Counted from the first letter of the stretch, positions 8,097-17,363 are shown. The stretch: 64,000 nucleotides of DNA from an uncultured Anaerolineae bacterium (GCA_937995825.1 CALKJO010000016.1:144370-208369), one strand, 5' to 3'. Notes: generated by a model from the letters alone, not told the origin. A program made the numbers and translations.

Positions 8097-9458
8097 TCAT
8101 GATTCGTCGCTCAGCGTCACCGTCACCTGAATTTCCGGCGGCGCGTCCGTCTGACCGCCTAATGTCAGAAACGCGATCAGCGCCGCCAGGATCACCGCCC
8201 CGCCCACGATCAGCGCCCAACGCGGCACGCGCACGCGGCGGTTCAAACCGGTCTCAGCTGCTGCGCCCGCCGATCCGCGCCGCCGGAGGGGACGCGGCAG
8301 TTTGTCCGGCGTCGCGTTCTCCAGCAGCCATGTATGCATCAGACCCGCCTTGATCCGCACCCCCTCCGGCGTCGGCTCGACCCATTCGCGGTACTCCAGC
8401 GCGCGCAGCGCTGCGTTGATCGCGGTCGTGTCCAAGTGGACATCGGTCTCCACAATCCACGACTCGATCACCGCCGCATCGACCTGCCGCAGTGGATCGC
8501 GGTATAGGATGTTAGAGAGCGCCGCCAGCGTCAGTTTTTCATTCGGCGGCAGTCGGTTCCATGACGCCTGAAAATCCGCCGCGCTCAGCGTCATCACCGG
8601 CTGCATCAACAACCGAATGTCCTCGGCGTCGAACTGGTTCAGGCTCGGCTGCTCTGCCCACTTGCGGAACAGAAAGTAGCCGAACGCCTGCAAGAGCGCG
8701 GGCAGCCCGCCGGAAGCGCGATAAACCGCGTCGGCGGCATCGTCCGTCAGCGCATACAGCCCGCGCACCGGCTGCAGCAGCAGCCAGCGCGTCTCCTCTG
8801 CCGTCAGACTGCTGAGCCGCAGCGCCTCATCGGGGTTGGTCAGCGGCGTAAGCGCGCTCAAGTCGCTCTCGCGCGCCGCATCGAAGGTCAGCACCATATC
8901 CAGATGGGGAAACTGCGCCATCAGCCCAGAAAGAAAAGAGACCGTCTCCGGCGGCAGGCGCGTCTGCCTGATCGAGGTCAGCAGCAGATGAACATCGTCG
9001 ATCAGCAGCGCCAGCCGCATCATCCCGCGCAGGATCGCAAAGATCGCCGGCAGGTACACCTCGACCAGCCACGCAAATGCCTCCTCAGCCGACTCGCCGG
9101 GCGGCGGCAGCTCGTCCAGCCGTCGAATGGTGAAGCCGCGCTTCGCCGTCGCCACCGCAATCGACTCGGCAATCGACAGCACCCAATCCACCGTCACATC
9201 ATCCGGCGCTTGCAACATCGAGATGAGCGCACCGACGTGGGTTTCCCGAAAGACCGTCGGAAACGCCGTCAGCAGCGCGGTCTTGCCGATCCGCCGCTGC
9301 CCAATCACTGTGATTGCTGTCCGCTTGGTCGGATCGGTGACATGGCGGTAAATCCTGCCGAACACCGCCTGCCGCCCGGCAAACGGCGCGGACGCCAGCG
9401 CTGTGATGTCACCGCTGTCGGCATGGTATGGATTGCGCGGCATGTTCTCGATCATCAT
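8097..9458 (-). CDS. Membrane-anchored P-loop ATPase (STAND/archaeal-ATPase like)
   Basis: Residues about 25-230 form an AAA/STAND-type ATPase: Walker A is IGQRRIGKTALL and Walker B is LALLIDDVHLLL. A winged-helix-like region around 300-385 follows (LSNILYRDPLRQ to EYREWVEPTPEGVRI). Near residue 415 a basic stretch leads to one transmembrane helix (ALIVGGAVILAALIAFLTLGG) and a short tail outside the membrane. This resembles signalling ATPases that sense or scaffold, but no effector domain is fused. ATG codons at 9458, 9455 and 9443 compete, and a GTG at 9485 is also open. A TATAAT lies only a few bases upstream of 9458, so the mRNA may be leaderless. Confidence 0.7.
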   Translation of the reverse strand: MMIENMPRNPYHADSGDITALASAPFAGRQAVFGRIYRHVTDPTKRTAITVIGQRRIGKTALLTAFPTVFRETHVGALISMLQAPDDVTVDWVLSIAESIAVATAKRGFTIRRLDELPPPGESAEEAFAWLVEVYLPAIFAILRGMMRLALLIDDVHLLLTSIRQTRLPPETVSFLSGLMAQFPHLDMVLTFDAARESDLSALTPLTNPDEALRLSSLTAEETRWLLLQPVRGLYALTDDAADAVYRASGGLPALLQAFGYFLFRKWAEQPSLNQFDAEDIRLLMQPVMTLSAADFQASWNRLPPNEKLTLAALSNILYRDPLRQVDAAVIESWIVETDVHLDTTAINAALRALEYREWVEPTPEGVRIKAGLMHTWLLENATPDKLPRPLRRRGSAGAAAETGLNRRVRVPRWALIVGGAVILAALIAFLTLGGQTDAPPEIQVTVTLSDES

Positions 9459-9490
9459 GAGGGTGATTATAGCATCGATGCCCACCGTCC

Positions 9491-9498
9491 ATTATAAT
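9491..9498. promoter_or_regulatory. Palindromic -10 candidate between divergent genes
   Basis: The octamer ATTATAAT reads as a TATAAT box on both strands, midway between the divergent ATPase and kinase-like genes. A further TATAAT on the minus strand occupies 9466-9471. No good -35 element was found for either direction, so this is a weak call. Confidence 0.3.
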
Positions 9499-9536
9499 GC
9501 TGCGGTACTTCAGCTTAGCGCCAGTGAGGAAATCTG

Positions 9537-10109
9537 TTGAGGGCTTCAACACCACCACGCGCGGTCGCGCTCGTCGGGATGCCAGGCGCGGGGAAATCGC
9601 TGTGCGCGCAGCATCTTCAAGCGCGCGGCTTCTTTCAGTTTCGCTTCGGCGGGATCATCGTCGCGGAGGTCGAGCGCCGCGGTCTGCCGCTGACGCCGGA
9701 GAATGAGCGCATCATCCGCGAGGAATTCCGCAGTCAAGAAGGGATGGATGCAGTTGCGCGGCGCGCGCTGCCTCATCTGCTCGAAGCGCTCCAAACGCGC
9801 CAGACGATTGTCATCGATGGGCTGTACAGCTTTAGCGAGTATATGACGCTGCGCCCTGTTCTTGGCTCGGATATGATCATCATCGCCGTCGCCTGCGATC
9901 GTGCCATCCGTTATCAGCGGCTCGCCTCGCGCCCGGAGCGCCCGCTGACCTATGCCGAAGCCGAAGCCCGCGATCTGCGCGAGGTGGAGCGGCTGGAGAA
10001 GGGCGGTCCTATCGCGCTGGCGGATTATACCCTGCTCAACAACGACGACCCCGCCGATCTGCTCCGCGCGCTCGATGCCCTGCTCGACCGACTCGGCATT
10101 GCTCCGTGA
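9537..10109 (+). CDS. P-loop nucleotide kinase-like protein (adenylate kinase/dephospho-CoA kinase fold)
   Basis: 190-residue P-loop protein with Walker A GMPGAGKSLCA at residues 14-24 and a lid-containing kinase layout: VIDGLYSFSEY (Walker B-like) near 95, and RLASRPERPLTYAEAEARD as an arginine-bearing lid. It resembles the AAA_18/UPF0200 group related to adenylate and dephospho-CoA kinases, so a nucleotide or nucleoside-like substrate is likely, but which one is unknown. The start is TTG, well supported by GAGGAAA six bases upstream. It ends ten bases before the converging dehydratase gene. Confidence 0.7.
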   Translation: MRASTPPRAVALVGMPGAGKSLCAQHLQARGFFQFRFGGIIVAEVERRGLPLTPENERIIREEFRSQEGMDAVARRALPHLLEALQTRQTIVIDGLYSFSEYMTLRPVLGSDMIIIAVACDRAIRYQRLASRPERPLTYAEAEARDLREVERLEKGGPIALADYTLLNNDDPADLLRALDALLDRLGIAP

Positions 10110-10119
10110 CCCACACCCT

Positions 10120-11286
10120 CTAAATGTAGAAAACGCGGTCGCTCGGCGGCACGCGCAGCCCAGGATGCGCCGCCAGAAGCGTCTCATCAAGGTCAAAGCC
10201 TAAACCCGGTCGATCCGGCAGCGTGAAAAAGCCCTCGCTGATTGGCAGCGGATGCGACAGACAGCTATCGCGCCAGGGGACATCCTTGAGCATGAACTCC
10301 TGACGGAAGAAATTGGGGATCGTCGCCATGACGTGCGCGGAGGCGATCGTCGAGATCGGTCCGTTGGGATTGTGCGGCGCAATTGGGACGTTATAGACCT
10401 CCGCGAGGTTGGCGATTTTGCGCATCTCGCTGATCCCGCCGCAGCGGGTGATGTCCGGCATCAGAAAGTCGGAGGCGCGCCGTTCGAGAATGCGCTGTGC
10501 CATGAAGCGGCTGTGGAGGCGCTCCCCGACGCAGACCGGCAGCGGAATCTGACGGCGTATCTGCGCGATGGCATCGGGAAATTCCGGCAAAGCGGGTTCT
10601 TCATACCACATACACCTGAAATCGAGCGCAGACAGCCGTTTCGCCATCTCGACCGCCGTCGGCGCATTCAAGAAGGCGTGAGTTTCAATCGCGATCTCGA
10701 CGCCCGACCCGACCGCCTCCGCGACCGCCCGCACCAGATCGATGGCGCGCTGTTTCTGCGCCTCGGTCAGGCTGTTGTTGTCGCTCAGGTCTTCGCCATA
10801 CCAGTAATGCACATGGGCGAACGGGTCGAATTTCAGCGCGGTGAAGCCCTGCGCGACCACCTCCCGCGCCTGACGGGCGTAATCGTCCGCGTCATGCCCG
10901 CCGTCGATGAACCAGTAGTTGGCGTAAAGCTGTATTCGCTTGCGATATGCGCCGCCGAGCAGCTCATACACCGGCGCGCCGAGCGCCTTGCCCTTGATGT
11001 CCCAGAGCGCGATATCAACCGCGCTGATCGCAGACAAGAGCGGTCCCGCTTGACCGAGCCAGTTCAGATCGCGGTAGATTTTCGTCCATAGAAAATCGAT
11101 CCGGCGCGCGTCGTGTCCCAGGATGAACTGCCCAACATGCCGACACGCCGCCTCGATCAGCGGCGATCCGGGCCAGTTGGTCGCCTCACCCCAGCCGTGT
11201 ATGCCCGCGTCCGTCTCGATTTTGACCAGCGTCCAGTTGTATTTGACACCCTCAACCAGATAAGTCTTGACATTTGTGATCCGCAT
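10120..11286 (-). CDS. Enolase-superfamily sugar-acid dehydratase (mandelate racemase family)
   Basis: A mandelate racemase/muconate lactonizing enzyme family member, closest in layout to galactonate dehydratases. The N-terminal capping domain is followed by the barrel with ALWDIKGKALG, then the metal ligands in order: a Glu in AIETHAFLN at the third strand, where dehydratases usually have Asp, then EEPALPEF, then GERLHSRF, and the general-acid/base region APHNPNGPISTIAS. The substrate is probably an aldonic acid such as galactonate, but the Glu at the first ligand position makes that uncertain. The ATG at 11286 is chosen because GGAGG lies 4 bases upstream; a longer frame to 11466 has no support. 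Confidence 0.8.
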   Translation of the reverse strand: MRITNVKTYLVEGVKYNWTLVKIETDAGIHGWGEATNWPGSPLIEAACRHVGQFILGHDARRIDFLWTKIYRDLNWLGQAGPLLSAISAVDIALWDIKGKALGAPVYELLGGAYRKRIQLYANYWFIDGGHDADDYARQAREVVAQGFTALKFDPFAHVHYWYGEDLSDNNSLTEAQKQRAIDLVRAVAEAVGSGVEIAIETHAFLNAPTAVEMAKRLSALDFRCMWYEEPALPEFPDAIAQIRRQIPLPVCVGERLHSRFMAQRILERRASDFLMPDITRCGGISEMRKIANLAEVYNVPIAPHNPNGPISTIASAHVMATIPNFFRQEFMLKDVPWRDSCLSHPLPISEGFFTLPDRPGLGFDLDETLLAAHPGLRVPPSDRVFYI

Positions 11287-11548
11287 CATGCCTCCGCGCC
11301 CGCTTTGAAACGCGCAGCCGCCTCCAAATCTGCGCAGGATGCGATTGTAGACGCACAGCCGGCTGAACGCCAAGCCGATCTCAACCGCCTGGCGATGCCG
11401 CGGCTCATCGTCGTCATGCTGCATAAAGTTATCGCTCTGCGTGCTTAAAGCCATGAAAATCATCAAATTAATATTTGATTATCTTTAGCGGTGATGTGTA
11501 TCATTATAAACCATGCTATGGTCTTCAGTTTAGTTCAAATACGCGGGT

Positions 11549-12274
11549 ATGTTGCTGCTGCTACAAATTTTCAGCAAAATAACCACAAGTCTGATCATGG
11601 GCGTCATTCTTGGTGCGCTCATGATGGTTGTTGTTGGGAGTTTGTTCGTCCTGTCTAGGTTTTCCGCTGCGCCGCCCATCGCCAATGTTTTTTCTAATCA
11701 AACGATTGTTCAAAGCATCAGACCACTTGGACAGCTGACCAGTATACGGGTTCAGATGGCAAAAGCGGACATTCTGGTCAATCTTCGATATGGCGCTGTG
11801 AATGTATGCAATGTCTGGGCGAATCACGTGGCACAAGGAACCGTAGAAGCGGGGATTGACTTATCACGAATTCGCCCGGAAGACATTTTGTTTGATAGTG
11901 AAGATGACCTCTATCGCGTGATGCTGCCTTCCGCGCAGATCACCTCCTGCTCACTCGATCCGGTGGCGACACAGCAGTACACAAGCGGCGGCATGACCCC
12001 GCTTTGCCCCGCCAATACCGACGAGATGCGCCGCCTTGCCAGCTACAACGCTTTGATCGAATTTCGTGATGATGCCATCGAAAACGGCATTTTAGAGCAG
12101 GCTGAAATGCAGGCGTCCATCGTTCTCAGTCATTTCATCCGAGCGCTTACCGGCAGAGAAGCTGAGATCGCGTTCAAACCTAGAGAGGGTCTCGTCTTTC
12201 CACAGTCTTGTATGCCTGAGCCCCCCTCCCCCTGGATTTTCAATGAGCAGGAAAATCGCTGGATCAGGCGCTGA
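11549..12274 (+). CDS. DUF4230-like membrane-anchored protein
   Basis: 241 residues. One transmembrane helix near the N-terminus (about 14-36) anchors a soluble domain probably outside the cell. The region from IRPLGQLTSIRVQMAKA to GTVEAGIDLSRIRPEDI matches the layout of DUF4230 proteins, which have no established function. Cysteines at CNVW and CSLD could pair. Base composition is somewhat more AT-rich than the flanks, and the upstream region is AT-rich, which would suit a promoter or a transferred gene. Convergent with the SDR gene, 18 bases from its stop. Confidence 0.6.
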   Translation: MLLLLQIFSKITTSLIMGVILGALMMVVVGSLFVLSRFSAAPPIANVFSNQTIVQSIRPLGQLTSIRVQMAKADILVNLRYGAVNVCNVWANHVAQGTVEAGIDLSRIRPEDILFDSEDDLYRVMLPSAQITSCSLDPVATQQYTSGGMTPLCPANTDEMRRLASYNALIEFRDDAIENGILEQAEMQASIVLSHFIRALTGREAEIAFKPREGLVFPQSCMPEPPSPWIFNEQENRWIRR

Positions 12275-12292
12275 TGCGACGTGCAGCATGAC

Positions 12293-13039
12293 TCATCCCA
12301 GCGGACGCCCGCCATCCACTGGGATGATCGCGCCGGTGGTGAAGGTCAGGTGCGCGGCTGCGGCGTAGACCGCCTCAGCGACCTCTTCCGCCTTAGCGAT
12401 CCGCCCCAGCGGAGTCAGCGCTGCCTGCCGTTCGACCAGTTCGGGCGGCATCCGCTGCGCGTATTCGCCGCTGACCCAGCCGGGTGACACGCTGACCACG
12501 CGCACCTGCGGCGCAAGCGCCCGCGCCAGGCTCATCGTCAGGTTATCCAGCGCGGCTTTGCTGGCGCAGTAGGCGATATTGCTGCCGAGGGCAGTGCGCC
12601 CGGCAATTGAGCTGATGTTGACGATCAGCCCGCCGTCGTCCTTCATCAGCAGCGGCTTGAGCGCCCGAACACTCGCGAGCGCACCGCGCACATTGACCCG
12701 GAAAATGGAGTCGATCAGCGCGTCGGTCAGCGCGTCGAGATCGGCGTGCGGCACGGGCTGGGTGATCCCGGCGTTGTTGACCAGAATGTCGAGCGTCCCG
12801 TATGCTGTCTCGACGGCGTGCGCGAGATCGGCTTGCGCGGCGCTGTCGTCCACCGGAGCGCGGATCGCCCGGTGCCGACTGCCAGGCAGCGACTCGACCA
12901 GCGCCTCAGCCCGCTCGCGGCTCTTACTGTATGTGACCACGACCGATGCCCCTGCCGAAGCCAACCGCCGGCTGATCGCGCTGCCGATCCCGCCTGCGCC
13001 GCCCGTCACCAGCGCAATTTTGCCAGCAAGCGCAGTCAT
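12293..13039 (-). CDS. Short-chain dehydrogenase/reductase (SDR)
   Basis: Classical SDR of 248 residues: the cofactor loop is TGGAGGIGSAI, with NNAGI, the catalytic Ser in IVNISSIAGR and Tyr-x3-Lys in AYCASKAAL, then VSPGWVSGE and a C-terminal IIPVDGG. Oxidises or reduces a hydroxyl on an unknown substrate. The ATG overlaps the TGA of the LacI gene as ATGA, so it is translationally coupled and is the last gene of the minus-strand operon that starts with the cupin gene at 17291. A longer frame to 13216 overlaps LacI and is rejected. Confidence 0.88.
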   Translation of the reverse strand: MTALAGKIALVTGGAGGIGSAISRRLASAGASVVVTYSKSRERAEALVESLPGSRHRAIRAPVDDSAAQADLAHAVETAYGTLDILVNNAGITQPVPHADLDALTDALIDSIFRVNVRGALASVRALKPLLMKDDGGLIVNISSIAGRTALGSNIAYCASKAALDNLTMSLARALAPQVRVVSVSPGWVSGEYAQRMPPELVERQAALTPLGRIAKAEEVAEAVYAAAAHLTFTTGAIIPVDGGRPLG

Positions 13040-14055
13040 GACGCTGCACCATTCGATAAGCCGCGAACGGATGCGCGGACGATCAGCCGCCCTGGGACAA
13101 GCTCGACTCGCGCTGGGCGATCCGGCGCTTCGATGCGCTCCAGCATCAGGGCAATCGTGCGCTCGATCATCTGATCGACCTCCTGGCTGATCGTGGTGAG
13201 CTGATACGCGCCCCATCCTGCCATCGGGATGTTGTCAAAGCCGATCACGCTGACCTCATCGGGGACGCGGACGCCGCGCGCGCGCAGGGCATCGACTGCC
13301 CCCAGCGCCATGATGTCATTGGCGCAGAACAGCGCATCCGGCGGCTGCGGCTGGTCAAGCAGCGCCTGCGCAGCCGCATAGCCCGACTCATAGGTATAGC
13401 TCCCCTGCTGACGCAGCCAGCGCATCACGCCGCGCTCGCGCAGCCGTTCACGGAAGCCGCGTTCCCGATCCTGGCTCGTGGACGTGTCCTGAATGCCCGC
13501 AATGAACGCCGGATTTCGATGCCCACTGTCCAGCAGCACGTCGGCGGCAAGCCGCCCACCCGCCACATTGTCCGCGCAGACGGCGCTGACGTTCGGCGCG
13601 CTGACCGTGCGGTTAAACAAGATCACGGGCGTCCCGGATCGTGTGCTGATCGCCGCCATCTCTGATGAAAGCGTTGCCGACGTGATGATCAGCGCGTCCA
13701 CCTGGTACTGCAGCGCCAGCGGCAGCAGATCGTCCACGCTCTGCGTCTCCGAGGCGGTGAACAGCAGCACCTGACGGTCAATCCCTTGAAGCTCGCGCAG
13801 AAATTTCTCCAGCACGTAGGGGTAAAACGGGCTGGTGATCGTCGCCATGACGATGCCGATGATGTTGGTCTGGCGCGTGCTCATCATGCGGGCAATGGCG
13901 TTGGGCTGGTAGCCCAGTTCGCGCGACGCTTTTAGCACACGGTCGCGCGCTTCATTGGACACGTTCGGGCTGCCTGTGCTAAAGACCCGCGACACGGTGG
14001 ACTGCGAAACGCCCGCCCGCTGCGCCACTTCAATGGAGGTGACTTTCCTGTTCAT
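13036..14055 (-). CDS. LacI-family transcriptional regulator
   Basis: An N-terminal LacI helix-turn-helix covers residues 1-50 (SIEVAQRAGVSQSTVSRVF, with the hinge helix at PNAIARMMSTR) and is followed by a periplasmic-binding-protein-like effector domain with FDNIPMAGWG and the C-terminal dimer region. It should bind the two palindromes found at 17322 and 17398, because it is the only regulator in that divergent cluster and lies in the minus-strand operon they precede. That gives autoregulation and induction by the pathway substrate, an inference. ATG 14055 is preferred; 14091 adds 12 residues. Confidence 0.9.
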   Translation of the reverse strand: MNRKVTSIEVAQRAGVSQSTVSRVFSTGSPNVSNEARDRVLKASRELGYQPNAIARMMSTRQTNIIGIVMATITSPFYPYVLEKFLRELQGIDRQVLLFTASETQSVDDLLPLALQYQVDALIITSATLSSEMAAISTRSGTPVILFNRTVSAPNVSAVCADNVAGGRLAADVLLDSGHRNPAFIAGIQDTSTSQDRERGFRERLRERGVMRWLRQQGSYTYESGYAAAQALLDQPQPPDALFCANDIMALGAVDALRARGVRVPDEVSVIGFDNIPMAGWGAYQLTTISQEVDQMIERTIALMLERIEAPDRPARVELVPGRLIVRASVRGLSNGAAS

Positions 14056-14112
14056 CCTGTCGAACCCTGTGAACCGCGAAATCGACTCCATCGTATCACA
14101 CGCGGCGCGCGC

Positions 14113-15405
14113 TCACGACTTCACAGTATGTCCATACCGCTGCACGCGCAGGTCGCACTGCGCTTGATGCCCCATGAAGCCTTCAATCTCGCACAGACGG
14201 CTGCCATAGGCTCCGATCAGCGCGCTGGCTTCGTCGGTTAAAATCCGCTGATAGGTCACAGTCTTGATAAATTTGCCGACCCACAGCCCACCCGTATAGC
14301 GCGCGGCTTTTCGCGTCGGCAGCGTGTGATTCGTCCCGATCACCTTATCGCCATAGGCGACATTGGTGCGCGCGCCTAAAAACAGCGCCCCATAATGCTT
14401 CATATTGTTCAGGAAATAGTCGGGATCGCGGGTCAGCACCTCGACATGCTCGCTGGCGATCTCGTCGGCAACCCGCACCATCTCCTCATCCGTGTCGCAG
14501 AGGATGATCTCACCGCAGTCGCGCCAGGCGGCTCCGGCTAAATCGGCGGTTGGCAGCGTCGCAAGCTGGCGCTCGATCTCCGCCTGAAGCCCCTCGGCGA
14601 GCGCGCGGCTGGTGGTCAGCAGCACTGCCGGCGAGGTGGGACCGTGTTCTGCCTGACCGAGCAGATCGGTGGCGCACATCTCCAGATCGGCGGTGTCGTC
14701 AGCAATCACCAGCACCTCGGTCGGTCCGGCTAGCAGATCGATCCCGACCAAGCCGAATAACTGGCGCTTCGCCTCTGCGACGTAGGCGTTGCCCGGTCCG
14801 ACGATCATATCGACCGGCGTGATACCGAGCGCGCCGTATGCCATTGCCGCGAGCGCCTGCACGCCGCCGAGGATGTAAATCTCATCCGCGCCCGCCAGAT
14901 GCATTGCCGCAATCGTCGCGGCGGGCAGAACACCGTTGATCGGCGGCGTGCAGGCGACCACATACTCCACGCCGGCGGTCTTGGCGGTCAGGATGCTCAT
15001 ATGCGCGGAGGCTACCATCGGATAGCGCCCGCCGGGGACATAACACCCCACTCGGCTGATCGGGATGTTCTTGTGTCCTAGGATCACGCCGGGGATGGTC
15101 TCGACTTCTACATCCTGAAGGGCGGCGCGCTGCGCCTGCGCAAAGCGGCGCACTTGGGTTTGCGCAAATTTGATGTCGTCGATCACCTGCTCAGGCAGCG
15201 AGTCGATGATCGACTCGATCTGCGCATGGGACAGCCGAAAATCATCCGGCGACCAGCCGTCGAATTTGGCGGACAGCTCGCGGACTGCATTGTCTCCCCG
15301 TGCAGCGATGTCGGCGAGAATGCCCGCGACGGTCTGCCGCACGTTGGCGTCCGCCAGCGCTTGCTCAGCGGTCGTTTTGCTGCGCTTCAAATAGGTTACC
15401 GTCAT
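14113..15405 (-). CDS. HisD-family dehydrogenase, probably HpsN-like (not histidine synthesis)
   Basis: NAD-dependent oxidation of a primary alcohol to an acid, in the histidinol dehydrogenase family. [20 protein letters not shown] and [13 protein letters not shown] around residues 105-140 match the sulfopropanediol dehydrogenase (HpsN) branch as I remember it. The NAD and zinc regions follow ([34 protein letters not shown] and the SEHVEV and TNHTLPT motifs). No his genes are nearby; the neighbours are a LacI regulator and ABC importer genes, so a catabolic alcohol dehydrogenase is far more likely. GAAGGGA precedes the ATG. Confidence 0.8.
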   Translation of the reverse strand: MTVTYLKRSKTTAEQALADANVRQTVAGILADIAARGDNAVRELSAKFDGWSPDDFRLSHAQIESIIDSLPEQVIDDIKFAQTQVRRFAQAQRAALQDVEVETIPGVILGHKNIPISRVGCYVPGGRYPMVASAHMSILTAKTAGVEYVVACTPPINGVLPAATIAAMHLAGADEIYILGGVQALAAMAYGALGITPVDMIVGPGNAYVAEAKRQLFGLVGIDLLAGPTEVLVIADDTADLEMCATDLLGQAEHGPTSPAVLLTTSRALAEGLQAEIERQLATLPTADLAGAAWRDCGEIILCDTDEEMVRVADEIASEHVEVLTRDPDYFLNNMKHYGALFLGARTNVAYGDKVIGTNHTLPTRKAARYTGGLWVGKFIKTVTYQRILTDEASALIGAYGSRLCEIEGFMGHQAQCDLRVQRYGHTVKS

Positions 15406-15448
15406 CGTCGTCCCTTCTTTGCACTAGGCATCTATCATCTATGAACAT

Positions 15449-16600
15449 CTACGAATTCCACAGCTTCCGGCTGACTCGGCGCGCGCCCTCCACCAGCGAT
15501 CCCAGCTTGGCATACGCAATGTCAGGATGCACTGCGCCGAAGCCGGCAAATGTCCCAAAGCCGCAGTCCGTCCCGGCGATCACGCGCTCTTTGCCCACGA
15601 TCTCGGCGAAGCGTCTGATCCGCTCTGCCACGAGATCGGGATGCTCGACAAAGTTGGTCGTGGTGTCCAGCACGCCGGGGATCAGAATCTTATCATCGGG
15701 GATGTTCGCCTCTGCCCAGACCTGCCATTCATGCGCGTGGCGCGGATTCGCCGCCTCGAACTGGATCGCCTGCGGTTTGGCGCTCAGCACGATGTCGATG
15801 ATCTCGCTCAGTTCGATGTCATGCGTATGCGGACCTTCATAGTTGCCCCAGCACAGATGCATCCGCACGCGGTCGGCGGGGACATTTTGCAGCGCATGGT
15901 TGAGCGCCTCCACCTGCCGCCGCGCCGCCCGCTTGAAGGTCTCGGTATCGTCGTCACGGAAGCGGATGTGCCGCCCCATCGCCAAATCCGGGCAGTCCAC
16001 CTGCAGGATCAGCCCGGACTGGGTGATGCGCTCATATTCGATTTTCATGACATCAGCGAGCGCCTGCAGATAGGCATCGTCGTCCGGATAATATTCGTTG
16101 GGCTGAAACACCGCGATCACGCCCGGCGATGCGGCGTTCATAAAGCCTTCAGTCGCACCGGTCTCAGCGAGCGCCTGTTTCAGATTGGCAATGTCTTTTT
16201 CCAGCGGCATCAGGTCTTTGATAGCAATCGCGCCGCGCACGACGGGACGATGATATTTCGGCGTGCCGCCCTGCTGCGCAAGCCGCTCCTTGAATGCCGG
16301 AAAATCGTCCAGGTCTTTAGGCGTGGCGCGCGGGACATCGGCGATCTCGAAGCCGGTCAGCCGGTGGCGGATATAGGTCGCATAGCTGATCTTGCTCATC
16401 TCGCCGTCACTGACAATGTCAATGCCCGCCGCCACCTGCTTCTCCACAACTTCGCGCACGGCACGGGTCATCACGGCGTCAAAGGCGTCGGGATCGTATG
16501 CCTCACCCCGATCCTGCGCGAATAACTGCTCGACGACATACTGCGGACGGGGCAGACTGCCAACGTGGGTGGTCAGGATGCAGTCAGTGCTGATTTTCAC
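15449..16600 (-). CDS. MetE-like methyl/alkyl transferase (methionine synthase II family)
   Basis: 383-residue protein equivalent to the C-terminal catalytic half of cobalamin-independent methionine synthase. The N-terminus has THVGSLPRP, and the zinc site residues appear as HLCWGNYEGPH, EAANPR and GTDCGFGTFAG. Free-standing proteins of this type include thiol transferases such as epoxyalkane:coenzyme M transferase, and others act in unknown catabolic steps, so the operon context argues for a substrate-specific thiol transfer rather than methionine synthesis. The start is GTG (at 16600) with an AGAG upstream. It lies 34 bases after the cupin gene in the same operon. Confidence 0.8.
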   Translation of the reverse strand: MKISTDCILTTHVGSLPRPQYVVEQLFAQDRGEAYDPDAFDAVMTRAVREVVEKQVAAGIDIVSDGEMSKISYATYIRHRLTGFEIADVPRATPKDLDDFPAFKERLAQQGGTPKYHRPVVRGAIAIKDLMPLEKDIANLKQALAETGATEGFMNAASPGVIAVFQPNEYYPDDDAYLQALADVMKIEYERITQSGLILQVDCPDLAMGRHIRFRDDDTETFKRAARRQVEALNHALQNVPADRVRMHLCWGNYEGPHTHDIELSEIIDIVLSAKPQAIQFEAANPRHAHEWQVWAEANIPDDKILIPGVLDTTTNFVEHPDLVAERIRRFAEIVGKERVIAGTDCGFGTFAGFGAVHPDIAYAKLGSLVEGARRVSRKLWNS

Positions 16601-16634
16601 AGTCGCTCTTTTTCGGTTGTCAAAGGTGAAGCGG

Positions 16635-17291
16635 TCAGCGCGGCGGCTGAAACTCCGCCAGATCGACGCCTGTCCCCGCTTTGAACATATCCAGCAGCCG
16701 CTGATAATGCGTCTGCTTATCCTGCGCGTAGCTGTCGGGCTGGATCATCTTGCCGTTATCGTCCGCGTGGTAGCCCAGCGCGGCTGCCTGCGCCTCGATT
16801 TTAGGGGACCAGATCGGGTCTTTGCCGGTGAAGACCTGGTGCGCCTCCAGCACGGCGAAGAACCAGCCGATCTCCGTCCCGATGTATTCAAAGCGGCGGT
16901 AAACGCCCGGCGGCAGCGAGATCATGTCCCATTCGTTCAGATCGAAATGCCCATCCGGTCGGTCAGGATCGGGATCGTTACCCCAGTAAAAGCGCCAGGG
17001 TCCCTTGAGGATGAAGAAGCTCTCGACATAGTCGTGCGTGTGCCAGGCGGGTCCGTTGCCCGGCGGCGCAAATCCCATCCCGATCTGGAAATTGTGGGGT
17101 TCGGTGATCGCGCGCTGCGCTTCGTAATCGGGGTTTTCACTGGCGGTGTCGCCGATCACCGCATAGTTCATGCGGTAGTGACCGGGCAGAATGCTGTCGA
17201 TGAACATGATCGGGACGCCCTTCAACTTGAGATCGTCAAAGCGCATCACCCGTTTTGCCATGCTCTCGGCGGTTTGCTTGGGGTGATCCAT
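16635..17291 (-). CDS. Cupin-domain protein
   Basis: 218-residue protein with a single cupin domain. The first metal-binding motif is WHTHDYVESFFILKGPWRFYWG (residues 94-115), with His, His and Glu in place, and the second is around LPPGVYRRFEYIG. Such domains act as dioxygenases, isomerases or ligand binders, and no choice can be made here. It is the first gene of the minus-strand operon. GGAG lies 8 bases before ATG 17291; the longer frame to 17363 would run through the operator and promoter and is rejected. Confidence 0.8.
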   Translation of the reverse strand: MDHPKQTAESMAKRVMRFDDLKLKGVPIMFIDSILPGHYRMNYAVIGDTASENPDYEAQRAITEPHNFQIGMGFAPPGNGPAWHTHDYVESFFILKGPWRFYWGNDPDPDRPDGHFDLNEWDMISLPPGVYRRFEYIGTEIGWFFAVLEAHQVFTGKDPIWSPKIEAQAAALGYHADDNGKMIQPDSYAQDKQTHYQRLLDMFKAGTGVDLAEFQPPR

Positions 17292-17321
17292 GATGCTGCT
17301 CCTCACAGAAGTGGATCGAAC

Positions 17322-17335
17322 TGCATACGTATGCA
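17322..17335. promoter_or_regulatory. Operator 1: perfect palindrome TGCATACGTATGCA
   Basis: A 14-bp perfect dyad in the space between the divergent cupin and SnoaL-like genes, repeated exactly at 17399-17412. The centre-to-centre distance is 77 bases, suitable for loop formation by a tetrameric LacI-type repressor. It lies directly downstream of the minus-strand -10 element, over the predicted transcription start, which is a classic repressor position. LacI-family sites are typically such palindromes with a central CG. The LacI gene at 13036 is the obvious ligand. Confidence 0.8.
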
Positions 17336-17363
17336 AAATACTCCGGCTTGGCAAGATTGTCAA
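17335..17363 (-). promoter_or_regulatory. Promoter for the minus-strand (cupin) operon
   Basis: Reading leftwards, a consensus TTGACA (17358-17363) is followed by a 17-base spacer and TATTTT (17335-17340). Start of transcription would fall inside operator 1. The cupin ATG follows about 45 bases later with a good ribosome site. Confidence 0.7.

Noticed and set aside
6589..8220. A 543-residue open frame on the minus strand
   Set aside because: It lies entirely opposite the hydroxyacid dehydrogenase and the small hypothetical gene, has Arg/His/Gln-rich composition typical of antisense shadows, and no family features.
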